Part shown: positions 51,668 to 61,346 of the stretch, piece after piece
Numbering within the stretch: the first letter of the stretch is position 1
Layout: each line of letters begins with the position of its first letter
The notes under the pieces: generated by a model
What the model was told of the DNA's origin: nothing
Database searches by the model: none
The model's input: the letters and a program-made list of their open reading frames with translations, nothing else
Source of the DNA: Sphingobacteriaceae bacterium
GTDB taxonomy: Bacteria > Bacteroidota > Bacteroidia > Sphingobacteriales > Sphingobacteriaceae
Direction of reading: 5' to 3'
Assembly: GCA_947458875.1 (NCBI GenBank)
Contig: CANGZD010000003.1
Location: 70,690-134,689, forward strand
Length of the DNA stretch: 64,000 nucleotides
Program-made: the position numbers and the translations under genes

Positions 51668-52942
51668 ATGGAAAGATTTACCGGCCTTATCGGCATCGTT
51701 TTAATATTCGCAATTGCTTTTTTGATGTCGAATAACCGTAAAGCCATTAATTACAGATTGGTGATCTCCGGATTGACTATACAAATATTACTCGCTTTAT
51801 TTATCCTGAAAGTGCCGGTAGGTAAAGAAATTTTTTCCTGGCTGGGTGCAGCAGTAACTAAAGTACTCGACTTTTCTCAAGCAGGTGCCAATTTCGTGTT
51901 TGGAGGTTTGGTAAACAAGGAATTAATGGATAAAGCTTTCGGACCTGGTAATGACTTTATTTTCTTCTTTAAAATTATTCCTACCATCATTTTCGTAGCC
52001 GTATTGGTGAGTGTGGCCTACTATTTGGGCATTATGCAACGGATTGTGAAGTTTTTTGCCTTTATTGTTTACAAAGTGATGGGCGTTTCTGGTTCTGAAG
52101 CAGTTTCAAACGTTGCCAGCGCATTTGTTGGCCAAGTAGAAGCACAAATCATGATCAAGCCTTATTTAAGAGGCATGACGATGTCTGAACTGCTGGCTTC
52201 TATGGCAGGCAGTATGGCTTGTATTGCAGGCGGTGTAATGGCGGTTTACATTGCATTAGGTGTACCTGCAGAATATTTAATTGCGGCCAGTATCATGGCT
52301 GCTCCGGGCGCTTTGGTTATTTCTAAAATCGTGTGGCCCGAAACAGAAGTTTCTGAAACCAAAGGTGAGGTTTCACTGGAAATCAAAAAAACCAATGCCA
52401 ACTTGGTGGATGCCATCTCTCATGGTGCCAGCGATGGTTTAAAAGTGGGCCTGAACGTTGTTGCCATGCTGATCGGCTTTATCGCGATTATTGCTTTGTT
52501 AGATTATGTTTTGGGTAAAATCGGCGCAGGTTTGGGAAACCTTGGATTAAGTTTAGCTGCTGTAGGCATTGATATCAACACATTAAGTTTGAAACAAATT
52601 CTGGGTGCCCTATTTTCTTTATTTGCCTGGGCCATGGGCGTACCTATGAAAGATATCCAAGTAGCTGGTTCTTTGATGGGCACTAAAATGGTAATTAATG
52701 AATTTGTAGCTTATCTGGATCTTGCTAAAATTAAAGCAACATTAGATGCAAAAACCTTACTGATTACGAGTTTTGCACTTTGTGGTTTTGCCAATTTCAG
52801 TTCTATTGCCATACAAGTGGGTGGTATTGGCGAATTGGCTCCGGAACGCCGTACTGATTTAGCTAAACTGGGCGTTAAAGCATTGATCTGCGGTACACTG
52901 GCCTCCTACCTTTCGGCTACCATTGCAGGGATTTTGTATTAA
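51668..52942 (+). CDS. Concentrative nucleoside transporter (NupC/CNT family)
   Basis: A 424-residue inner-membrane symporter taking up nucleosides with Na+ or H+. The N-terminal helices carry GIVLIFAIAFLMSNNR and the CNT core has FFFKIIPTIIFVAVLVSVAYYLGIM, GQVEAQIMIKPYLRGMTMSELLASMAGSMACIAGGVMA and NEFVAYLDLA near 345. The ending includes the ALCGFANFSSIAIQVGGIGELAPERR motif, which lines the nucleoside site. Complete and of family length. DUF3667 follows after six bases. Confidence 0.93.
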   Translation: MERFTGLIGIVLIFAIAFLMSNNRKAINYRLVISGLTIQILLALFILKVPVGKEIFSWLGAAVTKVLDFSQAGANFVFGGLVNKELMDKAFGPGNDFIFFFKIIPTIIFVAVLVSVAYYLGIMQRIVKFFAFIVYKVMGVSGSEAVSNVASAFVGQVEAQIMIKPYLRGMTMSELLASMAGSMACIAGGVMAVYIALGVPAEYLIAASIMAAPGALVISKIVWPETEVSETKGEVSLEIKKTNANLVDAISHGASDGLKVGLNVVAMLIGFIAIIALLDYVLGKIGAGLGNLGLSLAAVGIDINTLSLKQILGALFSLFAWAMGVPMKDIQVAGSLMGTKMVINEFVAYLDLAKIKATLDAKTLLITSFALCGFANFSSIAIQVGGIGELAPERRTDLAKLGVKALICGTLASYLSATIAGILY

Positions 52943-52948
52943 TACTTA

Positions 52949-54007
52949 ATGAAAAGATACCGTAAAGAGACCAACTGTTTAAATTGCGGAGCTACAGTAA
53001 ATGGCAAATTCTGTTCGGAATGTGGACAGGAAAATATAGAGACCAGAGAACCCTTCTGGTCTTTCTTGTTTCACAGTATTGGGCATTACTTTCATTTTGA
53101 TTCTAAGTTTATCAATAGCTTAACTCCCCTGATTACAGAACCGGGAAAACTTACGCTGGCTCATATCAATGGCAAGCGTGCTGCTTATTTTCCTCCGGTT
53201 ACCATGTACTTATTCATCAGCTTGTTCTTCTTCCTGATTTTATCTTCCAAGAAACCTAATATAGAACCAGGTAAAATCACCGAAGGTGGAAACAAAGCAA
53301 TAAAAATGGAGATCGATAGTCTTCAAGCAGTTAATAAAAATGTGAAACTTACTATTCCTGAAAGGAAGAAGAATGAAAGAAGAATTAAAGAGCTCAGTGT
53401 ATTACAGAAAAATTTCAAGGAGTTTAGCCGTGGTTTACAAGATGGCTCTCAAAGCAAGATCGATTTAAACATAGCAGAGGATTCCATTTATCAGAGTTTA
53501 AGAAGTTACGAAATTCAACAATCCAAGCTACCTGTTGACAAGCGAGATACTTGGCTGGAGCAATTCTTCATTAAAAAGAACTTTCATTTAAAACAAGAAT
53601 ACGGCGATCAATTGTATAATAAAGTGATGGAAGCTGTGCAAAACCATCTCCCTAAGATGATGTTTGTGCTGATGCCCTTGTTTGCCCTCATTCTGAGCCT
53701 CAGTTTTTATAAATCTAAGCTTTACTTCATCGATCACCTGGTGAATACTCTTCATGTCCATTCTTTCTTATTCCTGCTTTATATCACTATTGAATTGATA
53801 GCTATGGCCTGGCCATCAGCTGAAGACTTTTTGATAGGAATGGGAATGATCGTGAGCACCTGGTATGTTTACAGGGCCATGAGAACGGTTTACCAAAGAA
53901 GCCGCTGGCATACGGTTTTTAAATTGGGATTGTTGGGATTTTTCTACTTCCTGCTTCTCAGCTTTAGTTTTATAGGTGTATTTGCCCTATCGTTTATCTC
54001 TTTGTAA
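52949..54007 (+). CDS. DUF3667 membrane protein with N-terminal zinc ribbon
   Basis: A 352-residue protein. The N-terminal CLNCGATVNGKFCSECGQ (about residues 9-26) is a four-cysteine zinc ribbon. HYFHFDSKFINSLTPLITEPGKLTLAHINGKRAAYFPPVTMYLF is the DUF3667 core around the first membrane helix (about 82-104). A long charged stretch (110-230) separates this from three further membrane helices (about 235-260, 270-295 and 325-350). Function unknown. It is the last gene of the etfBA-side run and ends before a terminator that belongs to gltA. Confidence 0.85.
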   Translation: MKRYRKETNCLNCGATVNGKFCSECGQENIETREPFWSFLFHSIGHYFHFDSKFINSLTPLITEPGKLTLAHINGKRAAYFPPVTMYLFISLFFFLILSSKKPNIEPGKITEGGNKAIKMEIDSLQAVNKNVKLTIPERKKNERRIKELSVLQKNFKEFSRGLQDGSQSKIDLNIAEDSIYQSLRSYEIQQSKLPVDKRDTWLEQFFIKKNFHLKQEYGDQLYNKVMEAVQNHLPKMMFVLMPLFALILSLSFYKSKLYFIDHLVNTLHVHSFLFLLYITIELIAMAWPSAEDFLIGMGMIVSTWYVYRAMRTVYQRSRWHTVFKLGLLGFFYFLLLSFSFIGVFALSFISL

Positions 54008-54013
54008 ATAAAA

Positions 54014-54042
54014 AATCCCGTCAGGTATTTCCTAACGGGATT
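54014..54042 (-). terminator. Rho-independent terminator of gltA
   Basis: Stem AATCCCGT/ACGGGATT extended by AGG/CCT past one mismatch; the minus strand continues into TTTTTATTT. It sits 23 bases after the gltA stop and seven bases after the convergent DUF3667 stop; the plus strand has no T-run. Confidence 0.8.
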
Positions 54043-54064
54043 CGTGTTTATTGAAAGCTTATAA

Positions 54065-55351
54065 TTAGCGTTGTGCCAAAGGAACGTATTTGAGGTCCAC
54101 CTCTCCTACATACACCTGACGTGGACGGCCAATTGGTTCTTTGTTTTCACGCATTTCTTTCCATTGTGCAATCCATCCCGGAAGGCGACCCAAGGCAAAT
54201 AACACGGTAAACATGTCGGTTGGGAAACCAAGTGCACGATAGATGATGCCTGAATAGAAATCAACGTTTGGATAAAGCTTGCGCTCTACAAAGTAAGGAT
54301 CGCTCAAGGCGGCCGCTTCTAATTGTTTTGCAATATCCAATACCGGATCGTTTACGCCTAATTTTGCCAACACATCGTCGCATGCTTTTTTAATGATCTT
54401 GGCACGTGGATCGAAGTTTTTATAAACGCGGTGTCCGAAGCCCATTAAACGGAATGGATCATTTTTATCTTTAGCCTTATTAACCCACTTCGCTACATCT
54501 CCTCCATCATTTTTAATCTGCTCCAACATTTCAATTACAGCCTGGTTGGCACCGCCATGCAGCGGGCCCCAAAGCGCTGAAATACCGGCAGAAATGGATG
54601 CATAAAGGTTACAGTCTGCCGATCCTACGATGCGAACAGTTGAGGTAGAACAGTTTTGCTCGTGATCTGCATGCAGTATGAGTAACACATTCATGGCGTT
54701 AACCACCACCGGATCGATCACTACTTCTTCTGTACGTTGACCGAAGGTCATGTGCATGAAGTTAGTTACGTAATCGTATTTGTTTTGTGGATAAATGAGC
54801 GGATGACCCAATGATTTCTTGTAAATCCAAGAAACGATGGTAGCCATTTTAGCCAATAACTTAATAATAGTGAGGTTTTGTTCTTCTGGTGTTTGATGCG
54901 GATTTAAAGATTCCGGATAAAAAGAAGAAAGGGAACAGATGAGCGAAGAAAGCTGACCCATTGGGTGTGATTTCGATGGGAAACCATCGAAAAATTTCTT
55001 CATGTCTTCGTGTACCAATGTATGTCTGGAGATTTGGAATTGAAAATCTTCAATCTCTTTTTTATTTGGCAACTTACCGTAAATTAACAAATAGGCCACT
55101 TCCAGAAAAGTTGATTTTTCGGCCAACTCTTCAATCGCGTATCCACGGTATTTAAGGATGCCATTTTCTCCGTCTAAGTAGGTGATGGCGCTTTTGGTGG
55201 CTCCGGTATTCTTAAAACCTGAATCAAGCGTGATGAGGCCAGTTGTATCGCGGAGTTTAGCAATATCAATGGCTGATTCATTCTCCGTTCCGGTGATGAC
55301 AGGTAATTGTACAGATTGTTCTCCGTAGGTTATGGTTGCTGTAGATGACAT
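54065..55351 (-). CDS. gltA: Citrate synthase (type II-like, hexameric group)
   Basis: Condenses acetyl-CoA and oxaloacetate to open the TCA cycle. 428 residues. An N-terminal beta-rich extension (SSTATITYGEQSVQLPVITG) is typical of the NADH-sensitive type II enzymes. The catalytic residues fall in HADHEQNCSTSTVRIVGS, GPLHGGANQAVIEML and GFGHRVYKNFDPRA, with the C-terminal Asp in NVDFYSGIIYRALGFPTDMFTVLFALGR. Monocistronic; TAGTTTTG on the minus strand (55372-55379) fits the -7 box, 20 bases before the ATG. A terminator follows. Confidence 0.96.
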   Translation of the reverse strand: MSSTATITYGEQSVQLPVITGTENESAIDIAKLRDTTGLITLDSGFKNTGATKSAITYLDGENGILKYRGYAIEELAEKSTFLEVAYLLIYGKLPNKKEIEDFQFQISRHTLVHEDMKKFFDGFPSKSHPMGQLSSLICSLSSFYPESLNPHQTPEEQNLTIIKLLAKMATIVSWIYKKSLGHPLIYPQNKYDYVTNFMHMTFGQRTEEVVIDPVVVNAMNVLLILHADHEQNCSTSTVRIVGSADCNLYASISAGISALWGPLHGGANQAVIEMLEQIKNDGGDVAKWVNKAKDKNDPFRLMGFGHRVYKNFDPRAKIIKKACDDVLAKLGVNDPVLDIAKQLEAAALSDPYFVERKLYPNVDFYSGIIYRALGFPTDMFTVLFALGRLPGWIAQWKEMRENKEPIGRPRQVYVGEVDLKYVPLAQR

Positions 55352-55435
55352 ATAGATTTGATATTATAAAGCAAAACTAATGAAAACGAGCTGTTTTAGA
55401 ACAGTTATTTTCGGTGATTTTGTAATATTAATGTT

Positions 55436-55966
55436 TTATTTAATGGTTTCTTTTACTTCGCCACAGTTCAGCATTTCGTCTCCGTAATAAGGATTACGAA
55501 CTTCTTCTTCCTGGGCCAACCAGTAGCCACCCGATCCTTCATTGGCCATTGGACAGAACTGCACATAAAATGCTCCTTTACTGAGCACAGCCTTACGAAA
55601 TATGGGTATCAACTCGTTATTTAAGTTGGTAAATACTTTACGTTGTTGGGCTAAATCGCTGGTAGTAGCAATGGAATCAACCATTTTTTGTGCCGTTTCG
55701 AATCCCGATGTTTTCGCTAATGTTTCTTGTAATTTTTTTGCACCCTCTTGAGCGCTCCCTGAGTTAGAGGCAACCAGGGCATCTTTGATGCTTAGGTATT
55801 GGTTGAGTACGGCTTGCTGACTTTCGTCTTTGATATTGAAATTTGCCGCCGCATTGACCACTGTTTCCACTTTTTCAGTCTGAGCTGCTTCTTTGTTTTG
55901 CTGGGTACATGCAGTCAAACCGGTTTGTAGGACGATGATGATTAAAATATTGCTTAGATTTTTCAT
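55436..55966 (-). CDS. DUF3347 lipoprotein
   Basis: About 176 residues. The lipoprotein signal ends in LTAC (Cys about 19). The mature part starts with a helical QYLSIKDALVASNSGSAQEGAKKLQETL segment and ends FYVQFCPMANEGSGGYWLAQEEEVRNPYYGDEMLNCGEVKETI, which is the DUF3347 pattern. The Cys/Met residues in FCPMA and EMLNCG suggest copper or heavy-metal binding; similar domains are fused to CusB-like efflux proteins, but no efflux gene is next to it here. The start is the Met before the signal peptide rather than the one 17 codons upstream. Confidence 0.8.
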   Translation of the reverse strand: MKNLSNILIIIVLQTGLTACTQQNKEAAQTEKVETVVNAAANFNIKDESQQAVLNQYLSIKDALVASNSGSAQEGAKKLQETLAKTSGFETAQKMVDSIATTSDLAQQRKVFTNLNNELIPIFRKAVLSKGAFYVQFCPMANEGSGGYWLAQEEEVRNPYYGDEMLNCGEVKETIK

Positions 55967-56055
55967 GTTTATATGGATTAGTCTGACATCAAAGCTAAGG
56001 TAGCGCACGATTTTCAAAGTCAGCGGTGTGTTAAATTAAAAAAATTAAAAACGGG

Positions 56056-56086
56056 TTTGCAGTTTAACGGCGTATTTGTACTTTTG
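56056..56086 (+). promoter_or_regulatory. Promoter of tRNA-Ser
   Basis: TTTG at 56056-56059 and TACTTTTG at 56079-56086, separated by exactly 19 bases, match the Bacteroidota vegetative promoter. The -7 box ends five bases before the first base of the tRNA. Confidence 0.85.
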
Positions 56087-56091
56087 CCCCC

Positions 56092-56179
<88 letters not shown>

Positions 56180-56185
56180 AACATG

Positions 56186-56212
56186 ATCCCGGTCGAAAAA
56201 CCGGGATTTTTT
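56186..56212 (+). terminator. Rho-independent terminator of tRNA-Ser
   Basis: Stem ATCCCGG/CCGGGAT (56186-56192 with 56201-56207), eight-base loop and a T-run. Confidence 0.85.
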
Positions 56213-56345
56213 GTTTAGATAGGAATCGGATTTATTCGATGAAGGATAATAAACAAAAATTAGATTGAAGCGTAGCGAAATAATCATGTTTAAAGCCTCC
56301 CCTCTCAGGGATCGCCTAAGGCAATCCTTCTTTGTCAAGCAACAA

Positions 56346-56372
56346 AAAAGCCCTTCATCTCGGAGGGCTTTT
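56346..56372 (-). terminator. Rho-independent terminator of the wzi-like gene
   Basis: Minus-strand stem AAAAGCCCTCC pairing with GAAGGGCTTTT (one G-U), followed by TTTTTTG, 22 bases after the stop codon. The 130 bases between this and the tRNA terminator contain no recognisable gene. Confidence 0.8.
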
Positions 56373-56394
56373 CTATTTTCAAATATTATTCAAT

Positions 56395-57990
56395 TTAGAA
56401 ATGGTACATCAACGAAGTGTAAAACTGCATGTTTAACTTATTGTTATAAAGTTGCCATTGATAATTTCTAATCCAAGCTGCATTTAATCTAACTTGCACG
56501 CCTAAATTACCATATCGGCGGTAGGCATAAGTGTTAAACATCAGATCGGCCCATTTACGACGATAATCATTATATGTTCTAAAGAAGTAGTCTTGGTTGT
56601 GAAGATACCTTTCCAACTGAAAACCCAGGATACGATCAGGCTCCCAAATACTCAGGTCGAAGGTTTGCAAATTACTCCCAGGTCCAATTCCTGCTCCCAA
56701 TAATTCGCCGCGATGGGTATAACCATGTTTCACCTGATAATGTAGGTACCATGAATCTGGCGGTCGTAGGTATCGGTCTTCTGATTGTTGCATTTGTGTA
56801 TGCTCCAAATTAATTTTAAGGTACCTGGATTTTGACTGGTTTAACCAAAAAACTTTTCTGAATCCTAAGAGATAGGCCCTTGAATGTTCTGCCGATTCAA
56901 AGAAATCCCAAAAACTCATGGCATGATCATTTCTCCCGTATTCGAAATAGATCTCTGATTTTGATTCTTCAAATTTCCAACGAAAGAAAACAGAAGCCAG
57001 TTGATCTCTTTTCTTAGCATCTTCATTTTTAGTATTTTTTTTCTGAAACGGAGAAAGAATTGGAAAATAGTCGCCTAAACCATTACCCATGTCTCCACGA
57101 TATATTTGAAATACTCGATTAATTCCAACAAAAAGTCCGGGAACCCATTTGGGCTGATAGTTTAGGGTTACTCCAGAGATGTAGCGCCAATCTTGGGGCT
57201 TAGGTTCTTCCCAATTGGTTCCATAAGCCATAAAATTTTTGCTATCATGCTTAAAACCCGATTCTTCCAACCTTCCTGCTATTAATTGCCCTTCAAAACT
57301 TCCAATTTTAGTTTGAAGCGGCTTAGTGGTGTTGGCGGTGAAGTGCATAAAACCGGGTGCATGATTACTCATAATCAAAGAATTTCTGACACCAGGCCCC
57401 CACCAAAGATTTTCATTTGACAAACCTACTGAAACACTTTTATGGTTCCACCTAAAGCTGCTTTGACCCAAGTATACTCGCTGAAAAGATTTATTTCCAA
57501 AACGTTCAGGCATGTCAGCCTGGTTTAAATAGACCGTTCTAAGATACTTTGCATCATCTGTTTCACTAACAGGGAAGCGTTCATAATCCGGATTGGCTGC
57601 AAATACTATTTCGGGTCTTAGTTGCAAGCTAAATTTCCCCATTTGGGCAAAAAGTCCGCCTGATATCAATGCCTGATAACCCTTCGCTGGAATCATGGCA
57701 CCATCATTCCAGCCATAAGGTGCAAAAGTATTATACTGCTGGTTGAGCACCATTGGAAGAATTTTAATGCGGGTCGATTGAGTATTAGTTGTTGAGCTGT
57801 CTGAATGAAAAAAAGGCCGGAGCGTAAAGGACGAATTTTTATTTCCTGAACCTAACAGCTGTAGATTTCTATATTGTTCATCCAGCATGTCGGTACCTCC
57901 CAACAAAACTTGCTGAGCATACAATTTTGCACTTCCATTAAACAAAATGGAAAAGCAGAATAGCTTGAATAAGAGCTTCATTTTTGGCAT
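56395..57990 (-). CDS. Capsule assembly Wzi family outer-membrane protein
   Basis: A 531-residue outer-membrane barrel with a signal peptide (FSILFNGSAKLYAQQ). It matches the Wzi-type capsule assembly family: QLRPEIVFAAN, LGQSSFRWNHKSVSVGLSNENLWWGPGVRNSLIMSNHAPGF, YISGVTLNYQPKWVPGLFVGINR, YFEYGRNDHAMSFWDFF and the C-terminal MQFYTSLMYHF with terminal aromatic. E. coli Wzi binds exported capsule at the cell surface; here it lies next to a Wzx/Wzy-type gene set but on the opposite strand. It ends before its own terminator. Confidence 0.88.
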   Translation of the reverse strand: MPKMKLLFKLFCFSILFNGSAKLYAQQVLLGGTDMLDEQYRNLQLLGSGNKNSSFTLRPFFHSDSSTTNTQSTRIKILPMVLNQQYNTFAPYGWNDGAMIPAKGYQALISGGLFAQMGKFSLQLRPEIVFAANPDYERFPVSETDDAKYLRTVYLNQADMPERFGNKSFQRVYLGQSSFRWNHKSVSVGLSNENLWWGPGVRNSLIMSNHAPGFMHFTANTTKPLQTKIGSFEGQLIAGRLEESGFKHDSKNFMAYGTNWEEPKPQDWRYISGVTLNYQPKWVPGLFVGINRVFQIYRGDMGNGLGDYFPILSPFQKKNTKNEDAKKRDQLASVFFRWKFEESKSEIYFEYGRNDHAMSFWDFFESAEHSRAYLLGFRKVFWLNQSKSRYLKINLEHTQMQQSEDRYLRPPDSWYLHYQVKHGYTHRGELLGAGIGPGSNLQTFDLSIWEPDRILGFQLERYLHNQDYFFRTYNDYRRKWADLMFNTYAYRRYGNLGVQVRLNAAWIRNYQWQLYNNKLNMQFYTSLMYHF

Positions 57991-58111
57991 GTAAAAAAGG
58001 TAGATTTAACGGTAGACTAATTTCGCAAAAAAAATGATTTTTAAACATTAAACCTAATTATTAAGTGTGTATGGCGTCAATAATTAGAAATTAGTTTTAA
58101 TTTAGCAATTA

Positions 58112-59389
58112 ATGAATCTATCCTATCTAAACAATAAAATTTCTAAACTTAAGTCCAATTTTAACCAAAGTATTTTTTCTAATCTAGCCAATTTAAGCAT
58201 CATACAACTAAGTAATATCTTTTTCATGATGTTACTCTTCCCGGTACTTACTCGATTGCTTGGCATTGAAAAATTTGGCGAAGTAATGGCGGCTAATGCT
58301 TTTGCAGGTTTAGCGGGTGGATTGGTTAATTATGGAACCATTCAAAGTAGTATCAAAGAAATTGCAAATGCAAAAAATGACACTTTAGCCTTATCCCGAA
58401 TTGTATTTGAAACACTCTGCATACGGCTTCTTTTCTTTGTATTGCTTGTTATTGTTTTAATTTTCTCCAACCCGGTTTTAAAAGATTATTACCTGTTGTA
58501 CTTGCTTACCATTCCTCTTCTGTTTGCTGAGGTGCTTAATCCAATGTTCCTGTTTCTTGGGTTGGAAAACCTTAAGTATCTAAACCTTGCTAATCTTATT
58601 TCCAAAATACTCACCCTTCTATTTGTGCTATTTTTTATTGAAAATCAAGCTGATGCACCATGGGTGAATTTCATCATGGGAAGCAGCCTTTGCATTTGTT
58701 ATTTATTCGTACTCATCTGGGGTATCAATAAATATAAAATTAACTGGGTAATGCCAAGCCAATTAAGCCAAAAAGTGATTTTAAAAAGTAATTTTTACTT
58801 GTTGGTAAATAATTTTTCTGTACACCTTCAGCAGTCATTCATGCTGTTTGCATTACAAATATGGGGTAAAGTTGCCTGGCTCGGAGCTTACGCACTTTGT
58901 GATAAAATTATCTGGTCTTCACGACTTTTGATTATTTCCATTTCTAACTCGGTCTATCCTACTGCAGCCCAATTACATAAAACAGACACCATGAAGTGGT
59001 TGGCATTTAAGCAGCAATTGAAATGGCGAACCGGTTATCTTTTTTTATGCGGTTCGGTAATCTTGTTTCTACTCTCCGATCCGATCATATTGCTTCTTTC
59101 TGGAAATTTAAACGCTGAGGCGAGCTTATTTTTAAAACTGATGGCATTAGCTCCATTTATTGCTTGTTTGAATTTTATGAATGTTTTGGATAGAGTGTTA
59201 AACAATGACAATTATTCTATTTTTCAGATTGCCATTATTTTATTGATGGTTTCTTCATTAAGTGCGTTTGGTATGGTTTATTGGGGAAATTTTTGGGGAA
59301 TTGGCTTATATACGCTAACTATTGAAACCATCGCCTTGCTACTCTACGAATTCAAAGCACGTAAACTCAATATAGTAACCAATTATTAG
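58112..59389 (+). CDS. Polysaccharide flippase (Wzx/MATE-like)
   Basis: A 425-residue membrane protein with about twelve helices, of the oligosaccharide flippase (RfbX/Wzx) type. The N-terminal FPVLTRLLGIEKFGEVMAANAFAGLAGGLVNYG is the family block. It should translocate lipid-linked repeat units from the cytosolic to the periplasmic face of the inner membrane. It begins a same-strand run of flippase, GT2, epimerase, polymerase-like protein and GT4. The AT content and divergence from known sequences are in line with strain-variable surface polysaccharide genes. The 121-base gap to wzi holds no recognised promoter box. Confidence 0.88.
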   Translation: MNLSYLNNKISKLKSNFNQSIFSNLANLSIIQLSNIFFMMLLFPVLTRLLGIEKFGEVMAANAFAGLAGGLVNYGTIQSSIKEIANAKNDTLALSRIVFETLCIRLLFFVLLVIVLIFSNPVLKDYYLLYLLTIPLLFAEVLNPMFLFLGLENLKYLNLANLISKILTLLFVLFFIENQADAPWVNFIMGSSLCICYLFVLIWGINKYKINWVMPSQLSQKVILKSNFYLLVNNFSVHLQQSFMLFALQIWGKVAWLGAYALCDKIIWSSRLLIISISNSVYPTAAQLHKTDTMKWLAFKQQLKWRTGYLFLCGSVILFLLSDPIILLLSGNLNAEASLFLKLMALAPFIACLNFMNVLDRVLNNDNYSIFQIAIILLMVSSLSAFGMVYWGNFWGIGLYTLTIETIALLLYEFKARKLNIVTNY

Positions 59390-59392
59390 GGT

Positions 59393-60298
59393 ATGAATAA
59401 GAAGACAGCACTAATTTTGGTTAACTGGAATAGTTTTGAATACACCAACCAATGTTTGGTCTCATTAAATAATTGTATCCAAAATTTTGAAGTTATTGTA
59501 GTTGACAATGGTTCCACCGATGGATCGGGTAAAGAATTAAAAGCACAACATCGGCACATTACCCTTCTCCAATCAGCATCCAATCTGGGGTTTGCCGGAG
59601 GCAACAATGTAGGCATTAATTATGCCATTGATCAATCATTTGAATACATCATGCTCTTGAACAACGATACATTTGTAGAGCCTGACTTTATAGACGTACT
59701 CGTTAATTATATGGATAAACATCCGGAAGTTGGAATTATTCAACCCAAAATTTATTGTCACCATGATAGAACGCTTATTTGGGATGGAGGATCTTATTTT
59801 AATCCAATTTTCACTTTACCATATACCCCTGGAGCATTAAAAAAAGAAAGGGCATCGCACAATCAATTAAAAGGTATTGATTGGGTAACCGGATGTGCAT
59901 TCTTCACCAGGGCAAGCATCCTAAAAAAATCAGGGCTTTTGAATGAAAAGTTCTTCATCTACTTTGAAGATGTTGATCTATCATTCAGGATCAAAAAACT
60001 TGGCTATCAATTGAAGTATCATCCTAAATCAGTAGTTTATCATATTGCAGGGATGTCTAATAAATCAAAGTCGAAGCAAAAGGAAGGGTATGTGAACCCA
60101 ATTGTTCACTATTTAATCCAAAGAAACCGAATCTGGTTTCTAAAGAGATACACGAATCCTATATTTGTAGTACCAACAGTAATATACCATACCAGCTATA
60201 GTATAGCCATGATGATTTATTTTATTATTAGGGCTAGGTTTAAGAAACTAAATGCACTACTAAGAGGTATCAAGGATGGTATTTACGACACACTATGA
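59393..60298 (+). CDS. Glycosyltransferase family 2 (rhamnosyltransferase-like)
   Basis: A 301-residue inverting glycosyltransferase with a GT-A fold. It has LILVNWNSFEYTNQCLVSL, VVDNGSTDGSGKEL, SNLGFAGGNNVGINY and the metal motif LLNNDTFV (DxD-like), then the WVTGCAFFTRASIL and FFIYFEDVDLSFRIKKLGY blocks typical of the dTDP-rhamnosyl transferase-like subgroup. A C-terminal hydrophobic segment (about 255-280) may attach it to the membrane. It starts three bases after the flippase stop. Donor and acceptor are not known. Confidence 0.88.
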   Translation: MNKKTALILVNWNSFEYTNQCLVSLNNCIQNFEVIVVDNGSTDGSGKELKAQHRHITLLQSASNLGFAGGNNVGINYAIDQSFEYIMLLNNDTFVEPDFIDVLVNYMDKHPEVGIIQPKIYCHHDRTLIWDGGSYFNPIFTLPYTPGALKKERASHNQLKGIDWVTGCAFFTRASILKKSGLLNEKFFIYFEDVDLSFRIKKLGYQLKYHPKSVVYHIAGMSNKSKSKQKEGYVNPIVHYLIQRNRIWFLKRYTNPIFVVPTVIYHTSYSIAMMIYFIIRARFKKLNALLRGIKDGIYDTL

Positions 60299-60314
60299 AG
60301 ACCTACATATTTAA

Positions 60315-61304
60315 ATGAAATCTATTCTTATAACTGGCGTTGCCGGACTATTAGGCTCGAGAATGGCTGATTGGATTATTGAAAATCAGCCAGAATATCA
60401 AGTAATTGGAATTGACAACTTAAGCGGTGGCTACCTGGAAAATCTATCAGATAAAATCATTTTTTACCAAATGGACGTTTCCAGCGATGATCTAAAACCA
60501 ATATTTGAGCAACATGAAGTAGACTATGTTTATCATTTTGCTGCCTATGCCGCAGAAGGATTGAGTCCTTTTATTCGAAAGTATAATTACAACAATAATT
60601 TATTGGCTACTGCCAATCTAGTGAATGAATGTATCATTTTTGATGTAAAAAGATTGATTTTCACTTCCAGTATGGCAGTTTATGGCCAAGGAGAGCCTCC
60701 ATTTGACGAAAACGATACTCCAAATCCGATCGACCCATATGGCGTGGCAAAATATGCTTGTGAATTAGATATTCGTATTGCAGGAGAGCAACACCAACTC
60801 GATTGGTGCATCATCAGGCCACATAATGTGTACGGAATCAATCAGAATATTTGGGATAAATACCGCAATGTACTCGGTATTTGGATGTATCAAAAACTAA
60901 ATAACGAGCCCTTCACCATATTTGGTGATGGAAAACAAGAACGGGCTTTCAGTTATATCGACGATTGTTTGCCTAGTTTTTGGAATGCTGCCACTGAAGC
61001 CAAAGCTTCTAAACAAATTTTTAATTTGGGTGGAATTCATAAAACAACCATCCTCGAAGCTGCTGAAATTTTGAGTGAAATTGTAGGCGGTGCCCCAATC
61101 GATTTTTTAGAAAGCAGGCACGAAGTAAAATATGCCTACCCTACTTTTCAAAAATCGGTAGACATACTTAATTACAAAGAAATAACCCCATTAAAGGAGG
61201 GATTGAGCAAGATGTGGGAATGGGCTCAAAAACAACCCGTAAGAGAGCGATTTAAATGGGAAGCATACGAGCTGAACCGTGGAATTTATCAATATTGGAC
61301 TTAG
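60315..61304 (+). CDS. NAD-dependent sugar epimerase/dehydratase
   Basis: A 329-residue extended short-chain dehydrogenase. The N-terminal Rossmann motif is ITGVAGLLGSRMADWI (GxxGxxG), followed by GIDNLSGGYLENL, YVYHFAAYAAEGLSP, SSMAVYG and the catalytic YxxxK in PYGVAKYA. The RPHNVYGINQNIWDKY segment and FGDGKQERAFSYIDD are typical of UDP-glucose 4-epimerase-like enzymes. The product could be UDP-galactose, UDP-galacturonate or a related sugar for the polymer made by this cluster. It sits between the GT2 and the polymerase-like gene. Confidence 0.88.
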   Translation: MKSILITGVAGLLGSRMADWIIENQPEYQVIGIDNLSGGYLENLSDKIIFYQMDVSSDDLKPIFEQHEVDYVYHFAAYAAEGLSPFIRKYNYNNNLLATANLVNECIIFDVKRLIFTSSMAVYGQGEPPFDENDTPNPIDPYGVAKYACELDIRIAGEQHQLDWCIIRPHNVYGINQNIWDKYRNVLGIWMYQKLNNEPFTIFGDGKQERAFSYIDDCLPSFWNAATEAKASKQIFNLGGIHKTTILEAAEILSEIVGGAPIDFLESRHEVKYAYPTFQKSVDILNYKEITPLKEGLSKMWEWAQKQPVRERFKWEAYELNRGIYQYWT

Positions 61305-61346
61305 TGCTGGTTTCCTTGTAATTATAAAAACTGGATAGATAAGCCT